Positions 35,051 through 44,081 of a stretch of 64,000 nucleotides of DNA are shown here, piece by piece. Location: NCBI RefSeq assembly GCF_000427465.1, contig NZ_ATYB01000009.1, positions 496,001-560,000 of the forward strand. The letters are read 5' to 3'. This DNA is from Sinorhizobium arboris LMG 14919. GTDB lineage: Bacteria > Pseudomonadota > Alphaproteobacteria > Rhizobiales > Rhizobiaceae. Under the pieces are notes generated by a model. It made no database searches, had not been told where the DNA came from, and saw nothing but the letters and a program-made list of their open reading frames with translations. The first letter of the stretch is position 1. Each line of letters opens with the position of its first letter. Made by a program: the position numbers and the translations under genes.

Positions 35051-35064
35051 TTGCCGAAGAGCAA
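35051..35064. promoter_or_regulatory. NnrR-type box upstream of norCBQD
   Basis: TTGCCGAAGAGCAA is an inverted repeat of the NnrR type (TTGCN-N4-NGCAA) 134 bases before the norC ATG. The predicted start is near 35099. A half-match, TTGATCAGGC, occurs at 35143. Confidence 0.55.
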
Positions 35065-35197
35065 AGAAGGCGCGCCGCGAATCCCTAGAAAGGAATGCGT
35101 TTGCCAGTGGGCGGGGAAGTCCCGCGGACTGCTGGCGGGGATTTGATCAGGCTGGCGCCCCGTCCTTAGCGGCTGCCGGAATCGAAAGGACCATGGG

Positions 35198-35650
35198 ATG
35201 GCAGAACGCCTTACCAAAGCAGGGGCCCGCAACGTCTTCTACGGGGGCTCCATTTTCTTCTTCTTGATTTTTGTCGGACTAACGGCCCACAGCCATTACT
35301 ACATGAAAACCGAGTCCACAGACGAGACGACACTGACGGACTCGGTGGCGCGCGGGAAGCATGTCTGGGAAAAAAACTCGTGCATCAACTGCCATACGCT
35401 CATTGGTGAAGGCGCCTATTTCGCGCCGGAGCTCGGCAATGTCTGGAAGCGCTGGGGCGGCGAGACGGATCCCGAAGGCGCACGCGAGACACTGAAATCC
35501 TGGATGGCGGCACAACCCTCCGGCGCCGTGGGGCGGCGGCAGATGCCGCAGTTCAATCTTACCGAACAGGAACTGAATGACCTTGCCGACTTCCTCGAAT
35601 GGACGAGTCGAATCAAGACGCACAACTGGCCACCGAACGAGGCCGGTTAA
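35198..35650 (+). CDS. norC: Nitric oxide reductase subunit C
   Basis: 150 aa, membrane-anchored monoheme cytochrome c of cNOR. One N-terminal TM anchor (about 14-33, uncleaved), then CINCHTLIGEGAYFAPEL (about 61-78) binding haem c, with Met ligand in RRQMPQFNL near 110. It receives electrons from cytochrome c or pseudoazurin for NorB. The ATG is preceded by a GAAAGGA-type site. The norB start follows 26 bases after the stop. Confidence 0.96.
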   Translation: MAERLTKAGARNVFYGGSIFFFLIFVGLTAHSHYYMKTESTDETTLTDSVARGKHVWEKNSCINCHTLIGEGAYFAPELGNVWKRWGGETDPEGARETLKSWMAAQPSGAVGRRQMPQFNLTEQELNDLADFLEWTSRIKTHNWPPNEAG

Positions 35651-35676
35651 GACGCTGGGACAAGGAGAAAAGACAT

Positions 35677-37023
35677 ATGAAATATCAAACGCAAAAGGTC
35701 GCCATGCTGTATTTCTACGGCTCGCTCGGCCTGTTCCTCGCTCAGGTCCTGTTCGGCGTCCTTGCTGGCACCATCTACGTGCTGCCGAACACGCTTTCCG
35801 AACTCCTGCCGTTTAACATCGTGCGCATGGTGCACACCAATGCGCTGATCGTCTGGCTGCTGATGGGCTTCATGGGCGCTACCTATTACCTCCTGCCGGA
35901 AGAGGCGGAGACGGAGCTCTACAGTCCTAAGATCGCGATTGCCCAGTTTTGGATCTTCCTCGTGGCGGCGGCCGTCGCGGTGGTCGGCTATCTCCTGCAC
36001 ATCCATGAGGGCCGTGAATTCCTGGAGCAGCCATTCGCGATCAAGATCGGCATCGTCATCGTCGCGCTGATGTTCCTCTTCAACGTCACCCTGACGGTCC
36101 TGAAAGGTCGCAAAACGACAGTAACCAACATCCTGATCTTCGGCCTATGGGGTGTGGCAATTTTCTTCCTCTTCGCATTCTACAATCCGACCAACCTGGC
36201 GCTCGACAAGATGTATTGGTGGTACGTGGTCCATCTCTGGGTCGAAGGCGTATGGGAGTTGATCATGGCGTCGGTGCTCGCCTTCCTCATGATCAAGCTC
36301 AACGGCATCGACCGCGAGGTCGTGGAGAAGTGGCTCTACGCAATCGTCGGCTTGGCTCTCTTCTCCGGCATCCTGGGCACCGGCCATCACTATTATTGGA
36401 TCGGCGCGCCGGGATACTGGCAATGGATAGGCTCACTGTTCTCGACACTCGAGGTCGCGCCCTTCTTCACCATGGTCATCTTCACTTTCGTCATGACCTG
36501 GAAGGCTGGTCGCAAGCATCCGAATAAGGCCGCACTGCTCTGGTCGATCGGCTGCTCCGTCATGGCTTTCTTCGGAGCGGGCGTCTGGGGCTTCCTGCAC
36601 ACGCTATCATCGGTCAACTACTATACGCACGGTACCCAGGTTACCGCCGCCCACGGCCATCTCGCCTTCTTCGGCGCCTATGTGATGCTGAACCTCGCCG
36701 TCATGGCCTATGCGATTCCGGAGATTAAGGGGCGCGCGCCATACAATCAGTGGCTGTCGATCGCAAGCTTCTGGGCGATGTGCACCGCCATGTCGGTCAT
36801 GACCTTCGCGCTCACTTTCGCCGGTGTCGTTCAGGTGCACCTGCAGCGTGTCCTGGGCGAGAGCTTCATGGCCGTGCAGGAGCAGCTCGCCCTGTTCTAC
36901 TGGATCCGCCTCGGCTCGGGCGTCGTCGTCCTCGTGTCGGCGCTGATGTTCATCTGGGCGGTGCTGGTGCCCGGTAGGCTCCGCCATCCTGTCGTCAAGC
37001 AAGCCATCCTGCCCGCCGAATGA
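35677..37023 (+). CDS. norB: Nitric oxide reductase subunit B
   Basis: 448 aa, twelve TM helices, the catalytic heme-copper oxidase-like subunit reducing 2 NO to N2O at a haem b3-FeB site. Haem and FeB histidine regions are visible: VRMVHTNALIVWLLMGF (about 52), VHLWVEGVWELI (about 186), GTGHHYYWIGAP (about 235) and AHGHLAFFGAYVM (about 325-340), with the catalytic Glu in the VEGVWE stretch. I start at MKYQTQK (35677); an in-frame extension into norC is rejected. Confidence 0.97.
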   Translation: MKYQTQKVAMLYFYGSLGLFLAQVLFGVLAGTIYVLPNTLSELLPFNIVRMVHTNALIVWLLMGFMGATYYLLPEEAETELYSPKIAIAQFWIFLVAAAVAVVGYLLHIHEGREFLEQPFAIKIGIVIVALMFLFNVTLTVLKGRKTTVTNILIFGLWGVAIFFLFAFYNPTNLALDKMYWWYVVHLWVEGVWELIMASVLAFLMIKLNGIDREVVEKWLYAIVGLALFSGILGTGHHYYWIGAPGYWQWIGSLFSTLEVAPFFTMVIFTFVMTWKAGRKHPNKAALLWSIGCSVMAFFGAGVWGFLHTLSSVNYYTHGTQVTAAHGHLAFFGAYVMLNLAVMAYAIPEIKGRAPYNQWLSIASFWAMCTAMSVMTFALTFAGVVQVHLQRVLGESFMAVQEQLALFYWIRLGSGVVVLVSALMFIWAVLVPGRLRHPVVKQAILPAE

Positions 37024-37081
37024 GGCGCTGAGGGCCGCCAGACCCGGTCCCGACGCCTCCGCCACAAAATTGGAGACTCTA

Positions 37082-37894
37082 ATGAACATTGCCCTGAAAA
37101 ATCCGCAATTTCCCGAGGGCGACATCCCGGCTTATTCTCCGTCGGGCAATGAGTGCGCGCTGTTTGAGAGCGCGTGGGTCCGTCGGCTTCCACTCCTGCT
37201 GAAGGGGCCGACCGGCTGCGGCAAGACCCGCTTTGTCGCCCACATGGCGGCGAAGCTCGGCTTGCCGCTTGCAACGGTGTCCTGCCATGACGATCTCGCC
37301 GCCGCAGATCTCGCCGGCCGTTATCTCCTGAAGGGCGGCGACACTGTCTGGGTGGACGGTCCGCTGACACGCGCCGTCCGCCAAGGCGGCATCTGCTACC
37401 TCGACGAGATCGTCGAGGCCCGGAAGGATGTGGCCGTGGTGCTCCACCCGCTGACGGACGACCGGCGCATCCTGCCGCTGGAGCGTACCGGCGAGACACT
37501 GGAAGCCCCGCCGGGCTTCATGCTCGTCGTCTCCTACAATCCTGGATACCAGAATCTCCTGAAGACTCTGAAGCCGAGTACCCGCCAGCGATTCATCGCC
37601 ATTGAATTCGATTTCCTGCCGAGGGATCACGAAATTGCAGTTGTGTCTCGGGAAAGCGGTCTCGACGAGGCCCGCGTCGCGCCGCTGGTCGACCTCGCCC
37701 ATCGGCTGAGGGCGCTGAAGGGACATGACCTGGAGGAGGGCGTTTCGACGCGTCTCCTTGTCTACTGCGCAAGCCTTGTCGACAGCGGTCTTTCCCTGCG
37801 CGATGCCGTGCTCGCAACGATGATCGAACCGCTCACAGACGAGCCAGAGGTCAAGGCGGCATTGATCGAGATCGCCGGCGCCATCATCCATTGA
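37082..37894 (+). CDS. norQ: NorQ, MoxR-type AAA+ ATPase
   Basis: 270 aa. Walker A GPTGCGKTRF (about 43-52), Walker B ICYLDEIVEA (about 104), and a sensor-type Asn region VVSYNPGYQ; this is the MoxR/CbbQ/NorQ class. With NorD it activates NO reductase, probably by helping insert FeB or remodel NorBC. The ATG at 37082 has GGAGA upstream. The gene lies 58 bases after norB and 7 bases before norD. Confidence 0.95.
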   Translation: MNIALKNPQFPEGDIPAYSPSGNECALFESAWVRRLPLLLKGPTGCGKTRFVAHMAAKLGLPLATVSCHDDLAAADLAGRYLLKGGDTVWVDGPLTRAVRQGGICYLDEIVEARKDVAVVLHPLTDDRRILPLERTGETLEAPPGFMLVVSYNPGYQNLLKTLKPSTRQRFIAIEFDFLPRDHEIAVVSRESGLDEARVAPLVDLAHRLRALKGHDLEEGVSTRLLVYCASLVDSGLSLRDAVLATMIEPLTDEPEVKAALIEIAGAIIH

Positions 37895-37901
37895 GGTGGA
37901 C

Positions 37902-39797
37902 ATGCTAGATTTCCTTGAGCTCGAAGAAACGGTCGGCCGGGCCTGGCACAGGTTCATCGGCGACACGCGCACCTGGCCGCGCTTTCCAGACGAAGCGGTC
38001 CGGCTGGACGACATTCAAGGCGTGCTTGCCATTTACTTCCGCGGCCTGGGCGGCGAGCGGGCGGTGCAGATCGCACCCGCCCGCGGCCGCACGTCGGCAC
38101 ACCGGCTGCGGCTGCGCCAGAGCATTGGACTCGGCGAGGAAAAACTTGTGCAGCCGGCGCGTGACCACGCGACGCTAATGTTGCCGGCCGAGATCGACCT
38201 GTTTCCAGCACGGCGACTCAATCGCGATCTCTACTTCTGGCTTGCAGCGACCATGGCAATCATGCCGCTTACGCCCGTGCGCGCCATCGATCCTCTGTGC
38301 CGCGACCTTGCCAACCTCGCTCGCGCGCAGCAGACAGTGACGCAGGTGCTTGCAGCGTTCCCCGCAATGCGTCCGCGCTATCGCCGTCTTTGCAGGGCGG
38401 TGCTGAAGGTGCGGCAACAACGGGCTCTTCCGGCCGTCGAGCAGCACGTCGAAAGCCGTATCCTGGACATGCTCCAGGACGGCGCGGGCCGGTTCGACGA
38501 GGCCATGCCGGTCATTTTTCCGCGCCGGGCTCCGCCCGGCTACCTGCCCATGCTCCCCGTCCCGCTTTGGCCAGACATATTGCTGCGCGAGGAGACGGAG
38601 CGGCGGGAGAATGAAGACGAGCCAGCCAGCGGCGGCCGCCAAGTGGAAGTGGGCGAGACGACCCGCCATGTCGCAGCCCGAGAGGCCAAGCGACAAACCG
38701 AGCGCAGCCCCTTCATTCTCAACCGCTTCGAAAAGATCCTCGCGATGGCGGAAATGGTCAATGTCGATCGCCCCGCCGACGATAGTGACAACCACGACGC
38801 ACAGGCTGCTGACGAGCTCGACGACATGATGCTTGGGGAGCGCCAGGGACGTCCGGCCGCGCGTTTCCGCTTCGACCTCGATCTGCCGCCCGAAGCGCTC
38901 GACCGAACGCCTCTGACGGCGGAGTTCACCTATCCGGAATGGGACTATCGCGGTGCGGTCTATCTAAAGGACCATTGCCGGGTTTACGCGGCATCTGCAT
39001 CCGGTGAAGGTGTCGCCCGCGAGCCGGACCCGGCGACGAAGAGTCTTATTCGCCGCGTTCGTCGGCAGTTTGAAGTGCTGAGGCCACGGCACGAGATGTT
39101 GAAGGCTCAAATCGACGGGTCGGATCTCGATCTCGATGCCGTGGTCCGCCACCGGACCGATCTCAAGGCCGGTGGGCAAGGCAGTGATCGCATCCATATG
39201 ATGAGCCGGCCGCGGGCGCATGACTTGGCCGTCACGATTCTTGTCGACGTCTCACTATCGACCGACGCCTGGTTCGATAATCTTCGCGTGCTCGACGTCG
39301 AGAAGCAGGCGCTGACGGTCTTGGCGCACGGGCTTTCGGCCTGCGGCGATGCCCACGAGATCCTCACCTTCACCTCGCGGCGCCGCGACTGGATACGGGT
39401 CGAGACCGTCAAGGCTTTCGATGAGCCAATGGGAGCTGCTGTTGAAGCGCGCATAGCGGCGCTAAAGCCCGGCTACTACACCCGCATCGGCGCGGCGGTC
39501 CGACACGCCGCCGCTGGCCTTGTCAGACGGCCGAACCGCCGCAAGCTCCTCATCATTTTGACGGATGGCAAGCCAAACGACGTCGACCACTACGAGGGGC
39601 GTTTCGCCCTGGAGGACAGCCGCCGCGCAGTGATTGAAGCCCGTCATTCAGGCATCAATGTCTTCGGGGTGACGGTGGACCGCGAGGCGAAAGCCTATGT
39701 GCCAGTGATCTTCGGACAGAACGGCTACGCGGTCGTCGGCAACATCGGCAGGCTACCTGCGGCCCTGCCTGCGATCTATCGCGGCCTTGTGAGATAG
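37902..39797 (+). CDS. norD: NorD, von Willebrand A-domain activator of NO reductase
   Basis: 631 aa. The N-terminal two-thirds is NorD/CobT-like. The C-terminal vWA domain (about 440-625) has the MIDAS motif ILVDVSLSTD and later LIILTDGKPND. It works with the NorQ ATPase as chaperone for NorBC. The ATG at 37902 is used, with GAGGTGG before it; a GTG two codons upstream is possible. It is the last gene of norCBQD, followed by a strong hairpin. Confidence 0.93.
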   Translation: MLDFLELEETVGRAWHRFIGDTRTWPRFPDEAVRLDDIQGVLAIYFRGLGGERAVQIAPARGRTSAHRLRLRQSIGLGEEKLVQPARDHATLMLPAEIDLFPARRLNRDLYFWLAATMAIMPLTPVRAIDPLCRDLANLARAQQTVTQVLAAFPAMRPRYRRLCRAVLKVRQQRALPAVEQHVESRILDMLQDGAGRFDEAMPVIFPRRAPPGYLPMLPVPLWPDILLREETERRENEDEPASGGRQVEVGETTRHVAAREAKRQTERSPFILNRFEKILAMAEMVNVDRPADDSDNHDAQAADELDDMMLGERQGRPAARFRFDLDLPPEALDRTPLTAEFTYPEWDYRGAVYLKDHCRVYAASASGEGVAREPDPATKSLIRRVRRQFEVLRPRHEMLKAQIDGSDLDLDAVVRHRTDLKAGGQGSDRIHMMSRPRAHDLAVTILVDVSLSTDAWFDNLRVLDVEKQALTVLAHGLSACGDAHEILTFTSRRRDWIRVETVKAFDEPMGAAVEARIAALKPGYYTRIGAAVRHAAAGLVRRPNRRKLLIILTDGKPNDVDHYEGRFALEDSRRAVIEARHSGINVFGVTVDREAKAYVPVIFGQNGYAVVGNIGRLPAALPAIYRGLVR

Positions 39798-39812
39798 GAG
39801 CAGGTTTGCGAC

Positions 39813-39851
39813 ACGGAAGGCCCGCCATCCTTACGGTGCGGGCCTTTCCGT
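39813..39851. terminator. Bidirectional terminator between norD and hemN
   Basis: ACGGAAGGCCCGC (39813-39825) pairs with GCGGGCCTTTCCGT (39838-39851) with one bulged base. It lies in the 65-base gap between convergent norD and hemN and can serve both. Confidence 0.75.
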
Positions 39852-39862
39852 ATTGCGAAATC

Positions 39863-41215
39863 TCACGCGGCTTTACTGTGTGTATGCGCGGATTGGTCCA
39901 AATAGACGTCGAAGGCTGCAGCGACCGCACGAATGAGAAAACGGCTGTCTTCGCGGAGCCGTATGATGCCGCTGGAATTTTCCAGGATGCCGTCTTGTTC
40001 CAGCATGGCAATCCTGGCATTGCCCTCCAAAAGTATGCTCGGATCGAACCCGTTTTCTGCCGCAATGGTGGGAACGTCAACGCTGAAGTCGCACATCAAG
40101 CGTTCGATGATTTGCGCTCGCACGCGGTCCTCCCTGGTGAGACGGTAGCCCTTCGCCGTGGCGAGGCGACCGGAGGCAATTCTCTGCGCATAAAGGCCCG
40201 GGGCGACGTCATTCTGCGCATAGCCTTCCGGCACCCGCCCGATCGCCGAAGCGCCAAAACCGATGAGGGTCTCGCAGGCGTCCGTGGTATATCCTTGGAA
40301 ATTGCGGTGCAGCCTTCCCGTTGCCTGAGCTACCGCCAGGCTATCCTCCGGACGGGCAAAATGGTCGAGCCCGATGCGACGATAGCCGGCGGCGGTCAGA
40401 GTGGCGGCGATGGCTTCGGCCTGCGCTACGCGGCCCTGGGCATCCGAGAGTGCGGCTTCATCAATCAGACGCTGATGTTTCTTGAACGACGGGACATGCG
40501 CGTAGCCAAAAACGGAAAACCGATCGGGCGCCATCGCGAGCGCTGCCTGGGCCGTCGCAATGCAGGACTCCACGGTTTGATGAGGTAGGCCGTAGATGAG
40601 ATCGAAATTGATACTGCGGACGCCTGCCCTGCGAAGGCGAAGGACGCTCAGCAGCGTCTGTTCCTCGCTCTGAATGCGGTTGATGGCCTTTTGGACGACC
40701 GGATCGAAGCTCTGGACACCCAGGCTCGCCCTGCGAACGCCGGCTTCGCCGAGCGCTACTGCCATCTCCGGTTCAAGCGTCCTGGGATCGATTTCCACCG
40801 CAATCTCGGCATCGTCCGCAAAGTCGAACCGGTCCCGGGCAAGTGCGAGAAGATCCTGAAATTCTTCCGGTCGAATGATCGTCGGCGTTCCTCCGCCGAA
40901 ATGCACATGATTGACGCTGAGGCGTTTATTGGTGGTCGCGGAGACGAGCCGCACTTCCTCGCGCAGCATGTCCAGATAGTCCAGGATCGGTTGGTCGCGC
41001 TGCGTTATGGTCGTATGGCAGCCGCAGTACCAACACATCGACCGGCAGAACGGGACATGGAAGTAGAGCGATACCGGCTTCTCCGCCGGTGCGGTTGAGA
41101 GCCAATCGCCATAGGTGCCGGCGCCGATCGTCGGCGAAAAGCGAGGTGCGGTTGGATAGCTCGTGTAGCGGGGCAGACGCGCCTCGCCATATTTCGCGAC
41201 GAGAGCCGATTGCAT
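39863..41215 (-). CDS. hemN: Oxygen-independent coproporphyrinogen III dehydrogenase
   Basis: 450 aa radical SAM enzyme for anaerobic haem synthesis. The cluster motif CRSMCWYC (about 62-69) has the CX3CX2C spacing, with a following Cys as in true HemN; GGGTPT (about 113) and the family C-terminal helices follow. The start at 41215 (MQSALVAKYG) has AAAGGAAA upstream; a longer frame adds nonsense sequence. Haem demand from NorBC, Nap and FixNOP explains its place. A FixK/NnrR-like box lies about 120 bases upstream. Confidence 0.95.
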   Translation of the reverse strand: MQSALVAKYGEARLPRYTSYPTAPRFSPTIGAGTYGDWLSTAPAEKPVSLYFHVPFCRSMCWYCGCHTTITQRDQPILDYLDMLREEVRLVSATTNKRLSVNHVHFGGGTPTIIRPEEFQDLLALARDRFDFADDAEIAVEIDPRTLEPEMAVALGEAGVRRASLGVQSFDPVVQKAINRIQSEEQTLLSVLRLRRAGVRSINFDLIYGLPHQTVESCIATAQAALAMAPDRFSVFGYAHVPSFKKHQRLIDEAALSDAQGRVAQAEAIAATLTAAGYRRIGLDHFARPEDSLAVAQATGRLHRNFQGYTTDACETLIGFGASAIGRVPEGYAQNDVAPGLYAQRIASGRLATAKGYRLTREDRVRAQIIERLMCDFSVDVPTIAAENGFDPSILLEGNARIAMLEQDGILENSSGIIRLREDSRFLIRAVAAAFDVYLDQSAHTHSKAA

Positions 41216-41333
41216 AGGCACTTTCCTTTCGGTCGAGAACAGAAGACTGGGCGACAATCTAGTGCCTGCCTCGGGCATGTCTTTGCGCGAAGACAAGCAA
41301 TCGCCGCGGCGAAGCGACTTCTCTCGATTTATT

Positions 41334-41347
41334 TGCTCAACGTCAAA
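41334..41347. promoter_or_regulatory. FixK/NnrR-like box between hemN and the DUF2249 cassette
   Basis: TTGCTCAACGTCAA (minus strand TTGACGTTGAGCAA) fits the TTGNN-N4-NNCAA frame. It is central between divergent starts at 41215 and 41454; starts at the -41.5 distance would be near 41299 and 41382. Weaker than the fixN site. Confidence 0.5.
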
Positions 41348-41453
41348 GTGAGGGGATTGCGAGAGAGCTAGCGTCCACCCGTTCCGGTGCGGGTCCCCGC
41401 CGCCACCCCACCGGGCGCACGAGGGGCGGCCATCAGCGAGAATTGCCACGACA

Positions 41454-41729
41454 ATGACGAATTCCAAGCCATCGATTGACGTCCGCACCGTTCCCCCGCG
41501 CGAACGCCACCCCACAATCTTCGGAATGCTCGGCGCACTTCTGCCGGGCGGCTCGATGATGATCACCAGCGATCACGATCCGCGACCGCTGCATTACCAA
41601 CTCCAAACGAATTTCCCGGGCCAGTTCGGCTGGGACTATCTGGAAGAGGGACCCGAGATATGGCGCGTCGAGATCGCCCGTCTGGAAGATGGCTCGGGCT
41701 GCGAATGCTGCTGCGGCACGGATCATTGA
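41454..41729 (+). CDS. DUF2249 protein with cysteine-rich end
   Basis: 91 aa with one DUF2249 domain (about 7-78; features IDVRTVPPRERHP at the start and YQLQTNFPGQFGW inside). The C-terminus CECCCGTDH has four cysteines within five residues plus Asp/His, suggesting metal or persulfide chemistry. DUF2249 folds are small and related to SirA/TusA in my recollection, and they cluster with denitrification and NO-stress genes. It is first of a four-gene plus-strand cassette. Function unknown. Confidence 0.75.
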   Translation: MTNSKPSIDVRTVPPRERHPTIFGMLGALLPGGSMMITSDHDPRPLHYQLQTNFPGQFGWDYLEEGPEIWRVEIARLEDGSGCECCCGTDH

Positions 41730-41754
41730 GTCCTCCTGACCAGGGTGAAATGCA

Positions 41755-43119
41755 ATGCCGGGCGCCACACTTTCTCCATGGACGGTATCCTACTTCGCCG
41801 CCGCCTGTCTCTTTCTGGTGATCGGTCAATGCTTGATCGCGGCAGGCTACGGCTATCCGTTCGCCAGCGTTCACGCCCCCGAAACCCTGGCGCTCGTTCA
41901 CCTGTTCGCTATTGGGTGGCTGGGCCTCCTGATGGTGGGCGCACTCATGCAGTTTCTGCCAGTGCTCATCGCCGCGCCGCTCCGCGGCGGGCGACTTGCC
42001 CTGCCGACACTGCTTTTCATTGCCTGCGGGCTTCTCCTGCTCGCCGGCGGCTTTGCCGCGCTTGCAGGTGCCGAAGGCTTTTCGCCCGGCATGCTGCCGT
42101 TGGGCGCCCTTTTCCTCCTGACCGGCTTCGGTCTTGCAATCGCCATGCTCGGTTTGACGCTTCTGTCGGCGCGGCCACTTCCACTCCCGGCGCGCTTTGT
42201 CGGGGTCGGCCTATTTGCGCTGCTCGCCACGATCCTGATCGGCGCTGCCTTCGCTGCGGTGCTTTCAGGCGCTACTACAGCCGATCCGCTGATCACCCTT
42301 CTTGTTCGGGGCGTGCCGCTCCATGCCGCGCTCGGCCTTGGCGGCTGGCTGACGTTCACCGCCATTGGCGTCAGCTACCGCCTGTTGCCCATGTTCATGC
42401 TTGCTCCCGAGAAAGCGCGCGGCACAACGAAAGCAGTCTGGTGGGCCGGCGCCATCGCGGTGTTGCTCGTAGCAATATGCGTCGCCCTTATCTTCCTCGA
42501 TGCCAATCTGCCAGAAATGCTGGTTGTGCTTCCGGTTGTGCTTACCGTGGCCGCCGTTTCGTTCTGTTGCACGGATCTGCTGCGGTTGTTTCGCGAGCGA
42601 AGACGAAAGGAAGTGGAGCTCAACGTTCGAGCCAGCTATGCGGCATTTGCGGCGCTGCTTGCGTCCGTCATCCTCTTTCTGGCCCCGGCCGTGCGGGCGG
42701 GCGCGGGCGAAGGTGCTGCGGCTCTCGTCTATCTCTTCGTCTTCGGCTGGCTGACGGGGCTCGGACTGGCGCAGCTTTACAAGATTGTCCCATTCCTGAC
42801 CTGGCTCGAACGCTATGGTCCCGTTCTCGGCCGTGCTCCGGTTCCGCGCGTAAAGGACCTCGTGAATGAAGGCCGCGCAAGCCTCTGGTTTTGCCTATAC
42901 TATGGAGCCGTGACAGCGGCCACGATTTCGCTGTTTGCCGATCGTTCCTCCTGGTTTCGCCTCGCGGTGCTGGCGCAGCTTGCAGCCACGCTCGCTCTGA
43001 TGGTGGAGCTCGTTCGCGCAAGAGTCCTTGCGTCGGTCGCTCGTCCTTTGCGTTTCCCCGATGGAGCGCCGCGGCCCCGTCTCTTTCTGCCCTCTTTTGG
43101 CAACAGGAGTAACCGATGA
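41755..43119 (+). CDS. Twelve-TM heme-copper-oxidase-like membrane protein, unknown role
   Basis: 454 aa with about 12 TM helices and repeated His-containing helices typical of heme-copper oxidase subunit I relatives: LALVHLFAIGWLGLLMVGAL (about 43-62) and LHAALGLGGWLTF (about 190). It lacks the full set of CuB/FeB histidines, so it is probably a haem-binding membrane protein of the NnrS/NnsA-like kind, not an oxidase. The two flanking DUF2249 genes and the coupling to the DUF59 gene suggest a dedicated NO- or haem-related module. Overlaps the next gene by 4 bases. Confidence 0.7.
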   Translation: MPGATLSPWTVSYFAAACLFLVIGQCLIAAGYGYPFASVHAPETLALVHLFAIGWLGLLMVGALMQFLPVLIAAPLRGGRLALPTLLFIACGLLLLAGGFAALAGAEGFSPGMLPLGALFLLTGFGLAIAMLGLTLLSARPLPLPARFVGVGLFALLATILIGAAFAAVLSGATTADPLITLLVRGVPLHAALGLGGWLTFTAIGVSYRLLPMFMLAPEKARGTTKAVWWAGAIAVLLVAICVALIFLDANLPEMLVVLPVVLTVAAVSFCCTDLLRLFRERRRKEVELNVRASYAAFAALLASVILFLAPAVRAGAGEGAAALVYLFVFGWLTGLGLAQLYKIVPFLTWLERYGPVLGRAPVPRVKDLVNEGRASLWFCLYYGAVTAATISLFADRSSWFRLAVLAQLAATLALMVELVRARVLASVARPLRFPDGAPRPRLFLPSFGNRSNR

Positions 43120-43643
43120 ACCCACCGCCCAAAGAACTCGACGTTCGACCGATTCTAAAAAACGGCGGGGAGCCGTTCCAGGCGATCATGGACGCCGTGG
43201 ACGGATTGAAGCCAGGAGAGGCCCTGCGGCTCTTTGCCACCTTCCGTCCGCAGCCGCTGTTCAAGGTTATGGCAAACCGTGGTTTCGACCATGAAGCACG
43301 GGAGATCGCAGGCGGCGACTGGGAGGTCCTCTTCACGCCGCGGGAGACGGCTGCTCCGGTGGCACTGTCCTCTGATGCCCTTGACGTCGAGGCCTGGCCC
43401 GATCCCGTCGAGCATCTCAATCTGACCGAGCTCGATCCGCCTGAGCCGATGGTCCGCATTCTCGACGCGGCCGAGAGGCTCGAGAGCGGCGATGTGTTGT
43501 TCGCGTTACTTTCACGCGAGCCGGTTTTCCTTTTCCCGGAGCTCGCAAGTCGCGGTCATCAGTGGGCCGGAAACTTTGACGAGACGGGAACCGTCTTCCG
43601 CATCTTCGTCCGTGTCGGAAAGGAGAAGGGGCTAGGGAAATGA
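43116..43643 (+). CDS. Tandem DUF2249 protein
   Basis: 175 aa made of two DUF2249 domains: the first about 5-72 (LDVRPILKNGGEPF then RPQPLFKVMANRG), the second about 97-170 (LNLTELDPPEPM then REPVFLFPELASRG). The two halves align position by position, so the protein is an internal duplication. It overlaps both neighbours (ATGA). No cysteine cluster, unlike the 91-aa single-domain protein in the same cassette. Function unknown. Confidence 0.8.
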   Translation: MNPPPKELDVRPILKNGGEPFQAIMDAVDGLKPGEALRLFATFRPQPLFKVMANRGFDHEAREIAGGDWEVLFTPRETAAPVALSSDALDVEAWPDPVEHLNLTELDPPEPMVRILDAAERLESGDVLFALLSREPVFLFPELASRGHQWAGNFDETGTVFRIFVRVGKEKGLGK

Positions 43644-43984
43644 CTGAAGCGACCAACGACGCTCTCTGCGACGAGATCCGCCAGGCACTCCGCATGATCA
43701 TCGATCCGGAACTGGGTCGAAATATCGTCGATCTGGGATTGATCTACGACGTTGCTGTCGACGACGGCGGCGTCGCTCGGGTGGCGATGACGACCACGAC
43801 GAAGGGCTGTCCGGCAAGTGAGTACCTCAAGGAGGCGGTGCGCAACTGCGTCTGGTACGTGCAAGGGGTGGAATATGCGGAGGTTCGGCTGACCTACGAG
43901 CCTCCTTGGACCCCTGATATGATGAGCGATCCGGCAACGCCGCCGAATCCGCAGGACCTTTCGGGAACTCGAACGTCCCTGTAA
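43640..43984 (+). CDS. DUF59/MIP18-family Fe-S assembly-like protein
   Basis: 114 aa. The MIP18/PaaD/SufT domain (about 8-95) has the signature IDPELGRNIVDLGLIYDV and the KGCPAS motif with its conserved Cys (about 56-60). Such proteins help load Fe-S clusters. In this cassette it may mature a cluster damaged by NO (inference). Overlaps the preceding gene by 4 bases. Convergent with the GGDEF gene. Confidence 0.85.
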   Translation: MTEATNDALCDEIRQALRMIIDPELGRNIVDLGLIYDVAVDDGGVARVAMTTTTKGCPASEYLKEAVRNCVWYVQGVEYAEVRLTYEPPWTPDMMSDPATPPNPQDLSGTRTSL

Positions 43985-44081
43985 GCGGCCAATTCGTATC
44001 GAGTCAGGTCCAAGCGTACTTCGTCGTGCGATTGCCAAGGTTGCGGCAGTCGAGGTCATGCCGCCTTGGATCTCAGGCCGG

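Noticed and set aside
35143..35156. TTGATCAGGCTGGC near norC as a second FixK box
   Set aside because: Only the left arm matches and the right arm is not complementary; the box at 35051 is better placed and symmetric.
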